Shown here: positions 1 through 6,427 of the stretch, one piece after another | Position numbering within the stretch: the first letter of the stretch is position 1 | How the letters are laid out: every line of letters begins with the position of its first letter | Assembly (NCBI GenBank): GCA_007120685.1 | Contig: SKNG01000308.1 | Span: 1 to 6,427 of the forward strand | Source: Paracoccaceae bacterium | Lineage (GTDB): Bacteria; Pseudomonadota; Alphaproteobacteria; Rhodobacterales; Rhodobacteraceae | Length of the DNA stretch: 6,427 nucleotides | Direction: 5' to 3' | The notes under the pieces: model-generated | The model's database searches: none | The model's input: the letters and a program-made list of their open reading frames with translations, nothing else | What the model was told of the DNA's origin: nothing | Position numbers and translations under genes: made by a program

Positions 1-931
1 CTATCGCGTGCAGCTGATGGGCTATATCGACGGCTTGACGGCGGCGATCTGCTATGCGGCCATTGCCGTGGTCGTGACCTGGCAGGTCTGGCAGGCGATC
101 CGGGTCAATGTCCCGATCCTCAGGAAGGGCGTGCCCGAGGACGACAAGTACCCGTTCAAGTCGGTCGCCGCACTGAACATCACCTATTTCGCCAATTTCG
201 GTGCCGAACTGGCGGTGGTGTCGATGCTGCCGATGTTCTTTCAGGAGACCTGGGGGCTGAGTGCGGTCGCCGCCGGCCTGATCGCCGCCAGCTTCGCCTT
301 CGTCAACCTGTTCGCGCGGCCGATGGGCGGGCTGGTATCTGACCGTTTCGGCAACCGCCGCTTCGTGATGATGGCCTATATGTTCGGCATCGGCATCGGC
401 TTCGTGATGATGGGGCTGCTGGACAGCAACTGGCCGCTGATCATCGCCATCGCCATCACCATCATGTGCTCCTTCTTCGTGCAGGGGGCAGAGGGCGCGA
501 CCTTCGGCATCATCCCCTCGATCAAGCGGCGCGTGACCGGGCAGATCTCGGGCATGGCCGGCGCCTACGGGAATGTCGGCGCGGTTTTCTACCTCTTCGT
601 CTTCATGTTCGTCGATGCCTCGACCTTCTTCTTCATCATCGCCGCCGGAGCCTTCATCAGCTGGCTGATCTGCCTGGTCTGGCTGAAGGAACCCGAGGGT
701 GGGTTCGGCGAGGAATACGTCCTGTCGTCGGTCGACCATGCCATCGCCCGCGAGGCGCGCGAGAAGCGCGAGGTCGAGGCGGAACTGGTCACGCTGTTCG
801 GCGGCGCGAAGAAGGTGGCGCTGGCCGAACGCGGCGACGGGCTGACCGTGACCGCCCGCTTCACCGACCTGCAGGCGTTGCGCGCCGCGCTTGACAGGTT
901 GGGTCGCGGCAAACCCGAGCCCGCTGAATAA
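1..931 (+). CDS. narK1: NarK1-type nitrate transporter, MFS family (5' end cut off by the window)
   Basis: This is the C-terminal part of a major facilitator superfamily nitrate/nitrite porter in the inner membrane. The frame is open to the left edge (first full codon at 2), so the true start lies upstream; the GTG at 8 is internal. About six or seven membrane helices are present, apparently TM6 to TM12. Counting from the codon at 8, residues 104-108 read RPMGG followed by SDRFG; that arginine (codon 317-319) matches the substrate-binding Arg305 of E. coli NarK. Residues 178-196 (GMAGAYGNVGAV core) are the second glycine-rich nitrate signature. Helix 12 ends near residue 226 and a charged tail of about 80 residues follows. 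The subtype rests on the pairing with a NarK2-type gene and on this canonical signature. NarK1 proteins are nitrate/proton symporters (family knowledge). A generic narK label would also be correct. Confidence 0.93.
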   Translation, partial: YRVQLMGYIDGLTAAICYAAIAVVVTWQVWQAIRVNVPILRKGVPEDDKYPFKSVAALNITYFANFGAELAVVSMLPMFFQETWGLSAVAAGLIAASFAFVNLFARPMGGLVSDRFGNRRFVMMAYMFGIGIGFVMMGLLDSNWPLIIAIAITIMCSFFVQGAEGATFGIIPSIKRRVTGQISGMAGAYGNVGAVFYLFVFMFVDASTFFFIIAAGAFISWLICLVWLKEPEGGFGEEYVLSSVDHAIAREAREKREVEAELVTLFGGAKKVALAERGDGLTVTARFTDLQALRAALDRLGRGKPEPAE

Positions 932-942
932 CGCTTCAATCC

Positions 943-966
943 CTGGCCCGGCATGCACCGGGCCAG
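943..966 (+). other. Intergenic hairpin between narK1 and narK2
   Basis: A perfect 9-bp inverted repeat (CTGGCCCGG at 943-951, CCGGGCCAG at 958-966) encloses a 6-base loop. It begins 11 bases after the narK1 stop. No T-run follows, so it does not look like an ordinary intrinsic terminator. A role in mRNA stability, processing or partial attenuation between the two transporter genes is possible but is inference. Confidence 0.6.
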
Positions 967-1015
967 CCCCGACACGGCCTTGCAAGGCACTGACCCCGTT
1001 CAGCCGCACCGGCCC

Positions 1016-1030
1016 AAGGAAGGACAAGGA
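1016..1030 (+). promoter_or_regulatory. Ribosome binding site of narK2 with three AAGGA copies
   Basis: AAGGA occurs at 1016-1020, 1020-1024 and 1026-1030, just before the ATG at 1034. The middle copy leaves 9 bases to the start, a good Shine-Dalgarno distance; the last leaves only 3. This purine-rich stretch fixes 1034 as the start rather than the in-frame ATG at 953, which sits in the hairpin loop and has no Shine-Dalgarno, or the ATG at 1046. Confidence 0.8.
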
Positions 1031-1033
1031 AAA

Positions 1034-2635
1034 ATGGCCAAGGACATGGAGAAATGGGACGTCGAGGATACGGCGTTCTGGGAGCAGACGGGAAAGGGGG
1101 TGGCCAATCGCAACCTCTGGATCTCGATCCCCAATCTGCTGTGCGGCTTCGCCGTCTGGCTGATGTGGGGCATGATCACGGTGCAGATGCTCAATGCCGG
1201 CTTTCCCTTCAGCCAGGCCGAGCTTTTCACCCTGACCGCCATCGCCGGTCTGACCGGCGCGACGCTGCGCATCCCGGCCTCGTTCATGATCCGCATCGCG
1301 GGCGGGCGTAACACGGTCTTTCTGACCACCGCCCTGCTGATCCCGCCGGCGCTGCTGACGGGGCTCTTCCTGCAAGACCCGAACACGCCGTTGTGGAAAT
1401 TTCAGCTTGCGGCGCTGCTATCGGGCATCGGCGGCGGCAACTTCGCGGCCTCGATGAGCAATATCAGCACCTTCTTTCCCCGCCGCCAGCAGGGTCTGGC
1501 GCTGGGGCTGAATGCGGGGCTGGGCAATTTCGGCGTCACCACCATGCAGATCCTGATCCCGACGGTGATGACCGTGGGCATCTTCGGGGCCATTGCCGGT
1601 GATCCCATCGCCCTGATCCGTGACAGTGGCACACTGATCGGCCGGATCGAGGCCGGCACGCCCACCTATATCCAGAACGCCGGCTTCATCTGGGCCGCGA
1701 TCCTGATCCCGCTGGTGACCATTGCCTGGTTCGGCATGAACAATCTCAAGCCGCTGTCGCCCGACATGAGCGGCACGCTGAGCTCCTTCGGCAAGATCCT
1801 GGGCCTTTACGCGATCGGCTTCCTGACATCGATCATCGGGCTTTACTTCTTCCTGCCCGCGCCCACGGGCCTGGGCGTGCTGAATGTCTTTGTCGCCGTG
1901 GTGCTGATCTGTGTCCTGACGCTGGTGCTGATGCGCCTGATGCCCGGCCAGATCGGCCCGAACATGGGCAAGCAGTTCGTCATCTTCAAGGACAAGCACA
2001 CCTGGTCGATGACGATCCTGTATATCCTGACCTTCGGCTCGTTCATCGGCTATTCGATGGCGCTGCCCTTGGGGATCACGGTGATCTTCGGTTTTACCTC
2101 GGTCGAGGTGGACGGCGTGATGGAGCGGGAGGCCAATCCCAACGCCCCCAGCGCACTGACCTATGCCTGGATCGGCCCCTTCATCGGCGCGTTGATCCGC
2201 CCGCCCGGTGGCTGGCTGTCGGACAAGTTCGGCGGCTCCATCGTGACCCAGTGGATCGCCGGTGTGATGGTGATCGCCTCGGCCGCCGTCGGCTATGTCA
2301 TGATGCTGGCCTATCAGTCGCAAACGCCTGAACAGTACTTCTTCATCTTCCTGGTGCTGTTCCTGATCATCTTTGCAGCCACCGGCATCGGCAATGGCTC
2401 CACCTTCCGCACCATCGGCGTGATCTACAACCGCGAGCAGGCGGGTCCGGTGCTGGGCTGGACTTCGGCCGTGGCCGCCTATGGCGCCTTCGTCGCGCCG
2501 ATCATCATCGGCGAGCAGGTGCGCGGCGGCACTCCGGAATACGCGATGTACGGCTTCGCCGTGTTCTACGCGCTCTGCATGATCCTGAACTGGTGGTTCT
2601 ACCTGCGGCCCAATGCCTACGTGAAGAACCCCTGA
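1034..2635 (+). CDS. narK2: NarK2-type nitrate/nitrite antiporter, MFS family
   Basis: This encodes a complete inner-membrane nitrate/nitrite porter of 533 residues, longer than E. coli NarK (about 463). Residues 78-85 (LRIPASFM) hold R79, matching E. coli Arg89 on helix 2. Residues 132-149 are the first nitrate signature (GGGNFAASMSNIS core). Residues 388-393 (IRPPGG, followed by LSDKFGG) hold R389, matching Arg305. Residues 451-464 (GIGNGSTFRTIGVI) and 474-493 (LGWTSAVAAYGAF start) cover the helix 10 and 11 signature region; the latter is less glycine-rich than usual. From recalled E. coli NarK, about 55-60 extra residues lie near 243-320, including two hydrophobic stretches (254-274, 280-303), which suggests 14 rather than 12 helices. 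Proteins of this type exchange nitrate for nitrite (family knowledge), which suits the position directly before narG. It lies in the same frame as narK1, 102 bases downstream. Confidence 0.96.
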   Translation: MAKDMEKWDVEDTAFWEQTGKGVANRNLWISIPNLLCGFAVWLMWGMITVQMLNAGFPFSQAELFTLTAIAGLTGATLRIPASFMIRIAGGRNTVFLTTALLIPPALLTGLFLQDPNTPLWKFQLAALLSGIGGGNFAASMSNISTFFPRRQQGLALGLNAGLGNFGVTTMQILIPTVMTVGIFGAIAGDPIALIRDSGTLIGRIEAGTPTYIQNAGFIWAAILIPLVTIAWFGMNNLKPLSPDMSGTLSSFGKILGLYAIGFLTSIIGLYFFLPAPTGLGVLNVFVAVVLICVLTLVLMRLMPGQIGPNMGKQFVIFKDKHTWSMTILYILTFGSFIGYSMALPLGITVIFGFTSVEVDGVMEREANPNAPSALTYAWIGPFIGALIRPPGGWLSDKFGGSIVTQWIAGVMVIASAAVGYVMMLAYQSQTPEQYFFIFLVLFLIIFAATGIGNGSTFRTIGVIYNREQAGPVLGWTSAVAAYGAFVAPIIIGEQVRGGTPEYAMYGFAVFYALCMILNWWFYLRPNAYVKNP

Positions 2636-2642
2636 ACGCTTC

Positions 2643-2672
2643 CCCGGCGCCCGCCATCCCGCGCGCGCCGGG
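2643..2672 (+). other. GC-rich inverted repeat between narK2 and narG
   Basis: CCCGGCGC at 2643-2650 pairs perfectly with GCGCCGGG at 2665-2672 across a 14-base loop, starting 7 bases after the narK2 stop. No T-run follows, so full termination is unlikely. It could protect or process the transcript and help set transporter and reductase levels separately; this is inference, and in GC-rich DNA such a repeat can arise by chance. Confidence 0.4.
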
Positions 2673-2693
2673 CCCCGAAACCCGAACCGAAAC

Positions 2694-2697
2694 GGAG
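2694..2697 (+). promoter_or_regulatory. Ribosome binding site of narG
   Basis: GGAG lies 6 bases before the ATG at 2704. It supports that start, as does the N-terminus, which aligns end to end with E. coli NarG as recalled. Confidence 0.8.
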
Positions 2698-2703
2698 ACA
2701 GCC

Positions 2704-5700
2704 ATGAGCCATCTTCTGGATCGCCTTAACTTCCTGAAAACGATCCGCAAGGACACGTTTGCAGGCGGTCACGGCCAGACCACCATCGAAAGCCGCGACT
2801 GGGAGGATACCTATCGCTCCCGCTGGCAGCACGACAAGATCGTGCGCTCCACCCATGGGGTGAACTGCACGGGGTCCTGTTCGTGGAAGATCTACGTCAA
2901 GTCCGGCATCGTCACCTGGGAGACGCAGCAGACCGACTACCCGCGCACAAGGCCGGACCTACCCAACCATGAACCGAGGGGCTGCGCGCGGGGTGCCAGC
3001 TATTCCTGGTATCTCTACAGCGCCAACCGGGTAAAGACCCCGCTGGTGCGCGGCCGGCTGATGCGGCTCTGGCGCGAAAAGCGCAAGACGCTGACCCCGG
3101 TGCAGGCCTGGGCGGAAATCCAGAACGACCCGGCCGCACGCGCCAGCTACGTCAAGACCCGCGGCAAGGGCGGCTTTGTCCGCGCAAGCTGGGACGAGGT
3201 GACGGAACTCACCGCCGCCGCCAATGCCTACACGGCAAAGGAATACGGCCCTGACCGGGTGATCGGCTTCTCGCCCATCCCGGCCATGTCGATGGTCAGC
3301 TATGCCGCCGGTTCGCGCTACCTGTCGCTGCTGGGCGGGACCTGCATGTCCTTTTATGACTGGTATTGCGACCTGCCGCCGGCCTCGCCCATGACCTGGG
3401 GCGAGCAGACCGACGTTCCCGAGAGTGCGGACTGGTACAATGCCGGCTATCTGCTGCTTTGGGGCTCGAACGTGCCGCAGACCCGGACGCCGGATGCGCA
3501 TTTCTACACCGAGGCGCGCTATCGCGGCACCAAATCGGCCGTCATCTGCCCGGACTACTCGGAAGCTGCCAAGTTCGGCGACATCTGGCTGAACGCCAAG
3601 CAGGGCACCGATGCGGCGCTGGGCATGGCCTTTGGCCATGTCATCCTGCGCGAGTTCCACCTTGACCGGCAGGTGCCGTATTTCAACGACTATGTCCGAA
3701 AATACAGCGACATGCCGATGCTGGTGCGGCTGGATAACGTGGACGGAAGGCTGGTGCCGGGCCGGCAGCTGCGCGCCTCGGACCTGCCCAAGGCGCTGGG
3801 CGAGAAGAACAACCCCGACTGGAAGACCGTGGCCATCGACGATGCCAGCGGTGATCTGGTCGCGCCCAACGGCTCGATCGGCTTTCGCTGGGGCGAGACC
3901 GGCAAGTGGAACCTCGAAGAAAAGGCCAGGGGCAAGGATGTCTCCCCGCGCCTGACCCTGATCGACGAGGCGCATCGCGACGAGGTGGCCGAGGTCGATT
4001 TCCCCTGGTTCGGAGGCGAGGCGACCAATGGCTGGGTCAATGACGCCCGCGACGGCGGCGTGCTGGCGCGCAACGTGCCGGTGAAGAAGGTCAAGCTGGC
4101 CGACGGGTCCGAGGCGCTGGTCGCCACGGTCTTTGACCTCTTGTGCGCCAACTACGGCCTCGACAGGGGTCTGGGCGGCGGTCATGTGGCCAAGGACTAT
4201 GACGCCGACAGCCCCTTCACCCCCGCCTGGGCAGAAAAGATCACGGGCGTCAAGCGCGACCGGATCGCCCAGGTGGCGCGGGAATTCGCTGCCAATGCCG
4301 AAAAGACGGGCGGCAAGTCGATGATCATCATCGGCGCGGCGATGAACCACTGGTTCCACATGGACATGAACTACCGCAGCGTGATCAACATGCTGGTGTT
4401 CTGTGGCTGTGTGGGCCAGTCGGGCGGCGGCTGGGCGCATTACGTGGGCCAGGAAAAGCTGCGCCCGCAGACCGGCTGGCTGCCCTTGGCCTTCGCGCTC
4501 GACTGGGCACGCCCGCCGCGGCAGATGAACTCTACCTCGATGTGGTATGCCCATACCGACCAGTGGCGGTATGAGACGGTCACCGCAAAAGAGATCCTCT
4601 CGCCCACCGCGCCGAAGGGCGCTTACGACCAGCTGTCGCTGATCGACTACAACATCCGCGCCGAGCGGATGGGCTGGCTGCCCTCGGCCCCGCAATTGCG
4701 AACCAACCCGCTGAAGGTGGGTGCAGCAGTCAAGGCCGAAGGGATCGAGGCGAAGGACTATGTGGCGCGCGAGCTGAAGGCCGGCACGCTGGAGATGTCA
4801 GCCCAGGACCCCGACGCGCCGGAAAACTGGCCGCGCAACCTGTTCGTCTGGCGCTCGAACCTGCTGGGGTCCTCGGGCAAGGGGCATGAGTATTTCCTCA
4901 AGCACCTGCTGGGCACCGATCACGGCGTTCTGGGCAAGGATCTGGGCGAGGAAGGGCGGCAAAAGCCCGTCGAGGCGCGCTGGCACGATCAGGCGCCGGA
5001 GGGCAAGCTGGACCTGCTGGTCTGCATCGACTTCCGCATGTCGACCACCGCGGTCTATTCGGACATCGTGCTGCCGACCGCGTCCTGGTACGAAAAGGAC
5101 GACCTGAACACCTCGGACATGCACCCCTTCATCCACCCGCTGCAGGCGGCGGTGGACCCGGCTTACGAGTCAAAAACCGACTGGGAGATCTTCAAGGCCA
5201 TCGCCAGAAGCTTCTCGGAAGTCGCGCCGGAAATCCTCGGCGTGGAAACCGATGTGGTGCAGTTGCCGCTGCAGCATGACAGCCCCGGCGAGGTGGCCCA
5301 GCCCGAGGTCAAGGACTGGAAGCGCGGCGAGTGCGAGTTGATCCCCGGCAAGACCGCGCCCGCCTATATCGCGGTGGAGCGGGATTACCCGAACCTCTAT
5401 GCACGCTTCACCTCGCTCGGCCCCTTGATGGAAAAGGTCGGCAACGGCGGCAAGGGGATCGCCTGGGACACCAAAACCGAGGTGCATCACCTGAAAGCCC
5501 TGAACGGCACGCACCGCGACGGGCCAACCAAGGGCATGGCGAAGATCGAGACCGCAATCGACGCCTGCGAGGTGGTGCTGATGCTGGCGCCAGAAACCAA
5601 CGGCGAGGTGGCGGTGAAGGCCTGGAAGGCGCTGGAACAGGCAACCGGCCAGAACCACGCCCATCTGGCCCATGTCAAGGAAGACGAGAAGATCCGCTTC

Positions 5701-6427
5701 CGCGACATCGCCGCCCAGCCGCGCAAGATCATCTCGTCGCCGACCTGGTCAGGCATCGAGTCCGAGGAGGTCTGCTACAACGCCGGCTGGACCAACGTGC
5801 ACGAGCTGATCCCCTGGCGCACGCTTTCGGGCCGTCAGCAGCTTTATCAGGATCACGAATGGATGCGCGCCTTTGGCGAGACCTTCGTGACCTGGCGCCC
5901 GCCGGTGGACCTGAAGACCATCACCCCGGATGCCACCAAGGCGCTGGCCAGCGGCGAAAAGCATGTGGTGCTGAACTTCATCACCCCGCACCAGAAATGG
6001 GGTATCCATTCCACCTATTCCGACAACCTGCTGATGCTGACGCTGAACAGGGGCGGGCCGGTGGTCTGGCTGTCGGAGACCGACGCGAAGGCGGCCGGGA
6101 TCGTCGATAACGACTGGGTCGAGGTGTTCAATTCCAACGGCGTCATCACCGCCCGCGCGGTGGTCAGCCAGCGGATGAAGGACGGCACGCTGTTCATGTA
6201 TCATGCGCAGGAAAAGATCGTGAACACGCCGGGGTCGAACATCACCGGCCAGCGCGGCGGCATCCACAATTCGGTCACGCGGGCGGTAGTGAAACCGACC
6301 CACATGATCGGCGGCTATGCCCAGCAATCCTATGGTTTCAACTACTACGGAACCGTGGGCGCCAACCGCGATGAATTCGTGATCGTCCGGAAGATGAATT
6401 CGGTCGATTGGCTCGATCGCCCCGCAA
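2704..6427 (+). CDS. narG: Respiratory nitrate reductase alpha subunit NarG (3' end cut off by the window)
   Basis: NarG is the catalytic subunit of the membrane-bound NarGHI complex. It reduces nitrate to nitrite at a Mo-bis-MGD centre on the cytoplasmic side, using quinol electrons passed through NarI and NarH. The frame is open for 1241 codons with no stop or frameshift and collinear with E. coli NarG (1247 residues) as recalled; the sequence ends at VDWLDRPA, so only a short tail is missing. Residues 51-59 (HGVNCTGSC) and C94 supply H51, C55, C59 and C94, matching the FS0 [4Fe-4S] ligands His49, Cys53, Cys57 and Cys92. D223 in the YDWYCDLPP motif (218-226) matches the molybdenum ligand Asp222. 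Other family blocks include GQSGGGWAHYVGQEK (571-585) and LNFITPHQKWGIHSTYSDN (1090-1108). The N-terminus (LDRLNFLK, residues 5-12) resembles the vestigial Tat-like segment that NarJ binds in E. coli. narHJI should follow to the right. Confidence 0.99.
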   Translation, partial: MSHLLDRLNFLKTIRKDTFAGGHGQTTIESRDWEDTYRSRWQHDKIVRSTHGVNCTGSCSWKIYVKSGIVTWETQQTDYPRTRPDLPNHEPRGCARGASYSWYLYSANRVKTPLVRGRLMRLWREKRKTLTPVQAWAEIQNDPAARASYVKTRGKGGFVRASWDEVTELTAAANAYTAKEYGPDRVIGFSPIPAMSMVSYAAGSRYLSLLGGTCMSFYDWYCDLPPASPMTWGEQTDVPESADWYNAGYLLLWGSNVPQTRTPDAHFYTEARYRGTKSAVICPDYSEAAKFGDIWLNAKQGTDAALGMAFGHVILREFHLDRQVPYFNDYVRKYSDMPMLVRLDNVDGRLVPGRQLRASDLPKALGEKNNPDWKTVAIDDASGDLVAPNGSIGFRWGETGKWNLEEKARGKDVSPRLTLIDEAHRDEVAEVDFPWFGGEATNGWVNDARDGGVLARNVPVKKVKLADGSEALVATVFDLLCANYGLDRGLGGGHVAKDYDADSPFTPAWAEKITGVKRDRIAQVAREFAANAEKTGGKSMIIIGAAMNHWFHMDMNYRSVINMLVFCGCVGQSGGGWAHYVGQEKLRPQTGWLPLAFALDWARPPRQMNSTSMWYAHTDQWRYETVTAKEILSPTAPKGAYDQLSLIDYNIRAERMGWLPSAPQLRTNPLKVGAAVKAEGIEAKDYVARELKAGTLEMSAQDPDAPENWPRNLFVWRSNLLGSSGKGHEYFLKHLLGTDHGVLGKDLGEEGRQKPVEARWHDQAPEGKLDLLVCIDFRMSTTAVYSDIVLPTASWYEKDDLNTSDMHPFIHPLQAAVDPAYESKTDWEIFKAIARSFSEVAPEILGVETDVVQLPLQHDSPGEVAQPEVKDWKRGECELIPGKTAPAYIAVERDYPNLYARFTSLGPLMEKVGNGGKGIAWDTKTEVHHLKALNGTHRDGPTKGMAKIETAIDACEVVLMLAPETNGEVAVKAWKALEQATGQNHAHLAHVKEDEKIRFRDIAAQPRKIISSPTWSGIESEEVCYNAGWTNVHELIPWRTLSGRQQLYQDHEWMRAFGETFVTWRPPVDLKTITPDATKALASGEKHVVLNFITPHQKWGIHSTYSDNLLMLTLNRGGPVVWLSETDAKAAGIVDNDWVEVFNSNGVITARAVVSQRMKDGTLFMYHAQEKIVNTPGSNITGQRGGIHNSVTRAVVKPTHMIGGYAQQSYGFNYYGTVGANRDEFVIVRKMNSVDWLDRPA

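Noticed and set aside
953..1033. An earlier start for narK2 at the ATG at 953, adding 27 residues
   Set aside because: This ATG sits in a hairpin loop without a Shine-Dalgarno, and the added residues do not resemble a NarK N-terminus. The ATG at 1034 has a strong ribosome binding site and gives a typical start.
1418..2323. A 301-codon open frame on the minus strand inside narK2
   Set aside because: The product is low-complexity, rich in His, Asp, Gln and Arg, with no recognisable fold, and it overlaps a clearly real membrane protein gene. It is a codon-bias shadow.
2947..2979. A small cluster of rare codons (ACA, AGG, CTA, AGG) in narG just before the Cys94 codon
   Set aside because: The encoded residues are the normal conserved NarG sequence, and AGG recurs elsewhere in this gene. 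The cluster is too short to claim a translational pause or recombination.
2959..4695. A 578-codon open frame on the minus strand inside narG
   Set aside because: It is the antisense shadow of a strongly conserved, GC-rich coding sequence. Its product is rich in His, Arg, Gly and Val in the manner of reverse-strand shadows, and I recognise no domain in it.
5331..6110. A 259-codon open frame on the plus strand in a different frame from narG
   Set aside because: It overlaps fully conserved NarG sequence, has an Arg/Gly-rich composition and no recognisable domain; it is a shadow frame.

Overview
This window is a piece of a respiratory nitrate reductase operon, read entirely on the + strand. It holds the 3' part of a nitrate/nitrite transporter of the NarK1 type (left edge to 931), a complete second transporter of the NarK2 type (1034-2635), and narG, the catalytic subunit of the membrane-bound nitrate reductase (2704 to the right edge, short of its stop codon by only a small number of codons). 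High G+C, GC-rich third codon positions and the narK1-narK2-narG order suggest a denitrifying alphaproteobacterium, most likely Paracoccus or a close relative in the Rhodobacterales. That placement is inferred from gene order and protein flavour and was not checked by a search.

Layout: narK1 ends at a TAA at 929-931. A 102-base gap follows, which carries a perfect 9-bp inverted repeat and a purine-rich, triple-AAGGA ribosome binding site. narK2 starts at 1034. A 68-base gap with another GC-rich inverted repeat and a GGAG Shine-Dalgarno leads into narG at 2704. I see no promoter, terminator, RNA gene, mobile element, CRISPR array or opposite-strand gene. The operon promoter should lie to the left of the window, and narH, narJ and narI would be expected to the right.

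How the genes work together: NarG reduces nitrate on the cytoplasmic side of the membrane, so nitrate must be imported and nitrite exported. By family knowledge, NarK1-type proteins bring nitrate in with protons and start the process, while NarK2-type proteins exchange nitrate for nitrite once reduction is running. NarG, with NarH and NarI, couples quinol oxidation to nitrate reduction.

This is a known system, not a new one. The points worth a second look are small: narK1 and narK2 sit in the same reading frame, separated by one stop codon with an open linker, in a lineage known for fused NarK1-NarK2 proteins; NarK2 carries about 55-60 extra residues that look like two additional membrane helices; NarK1 has a charged cytoplasmic tail of about 80 residues; and both intergenic gaps carry hairpins.
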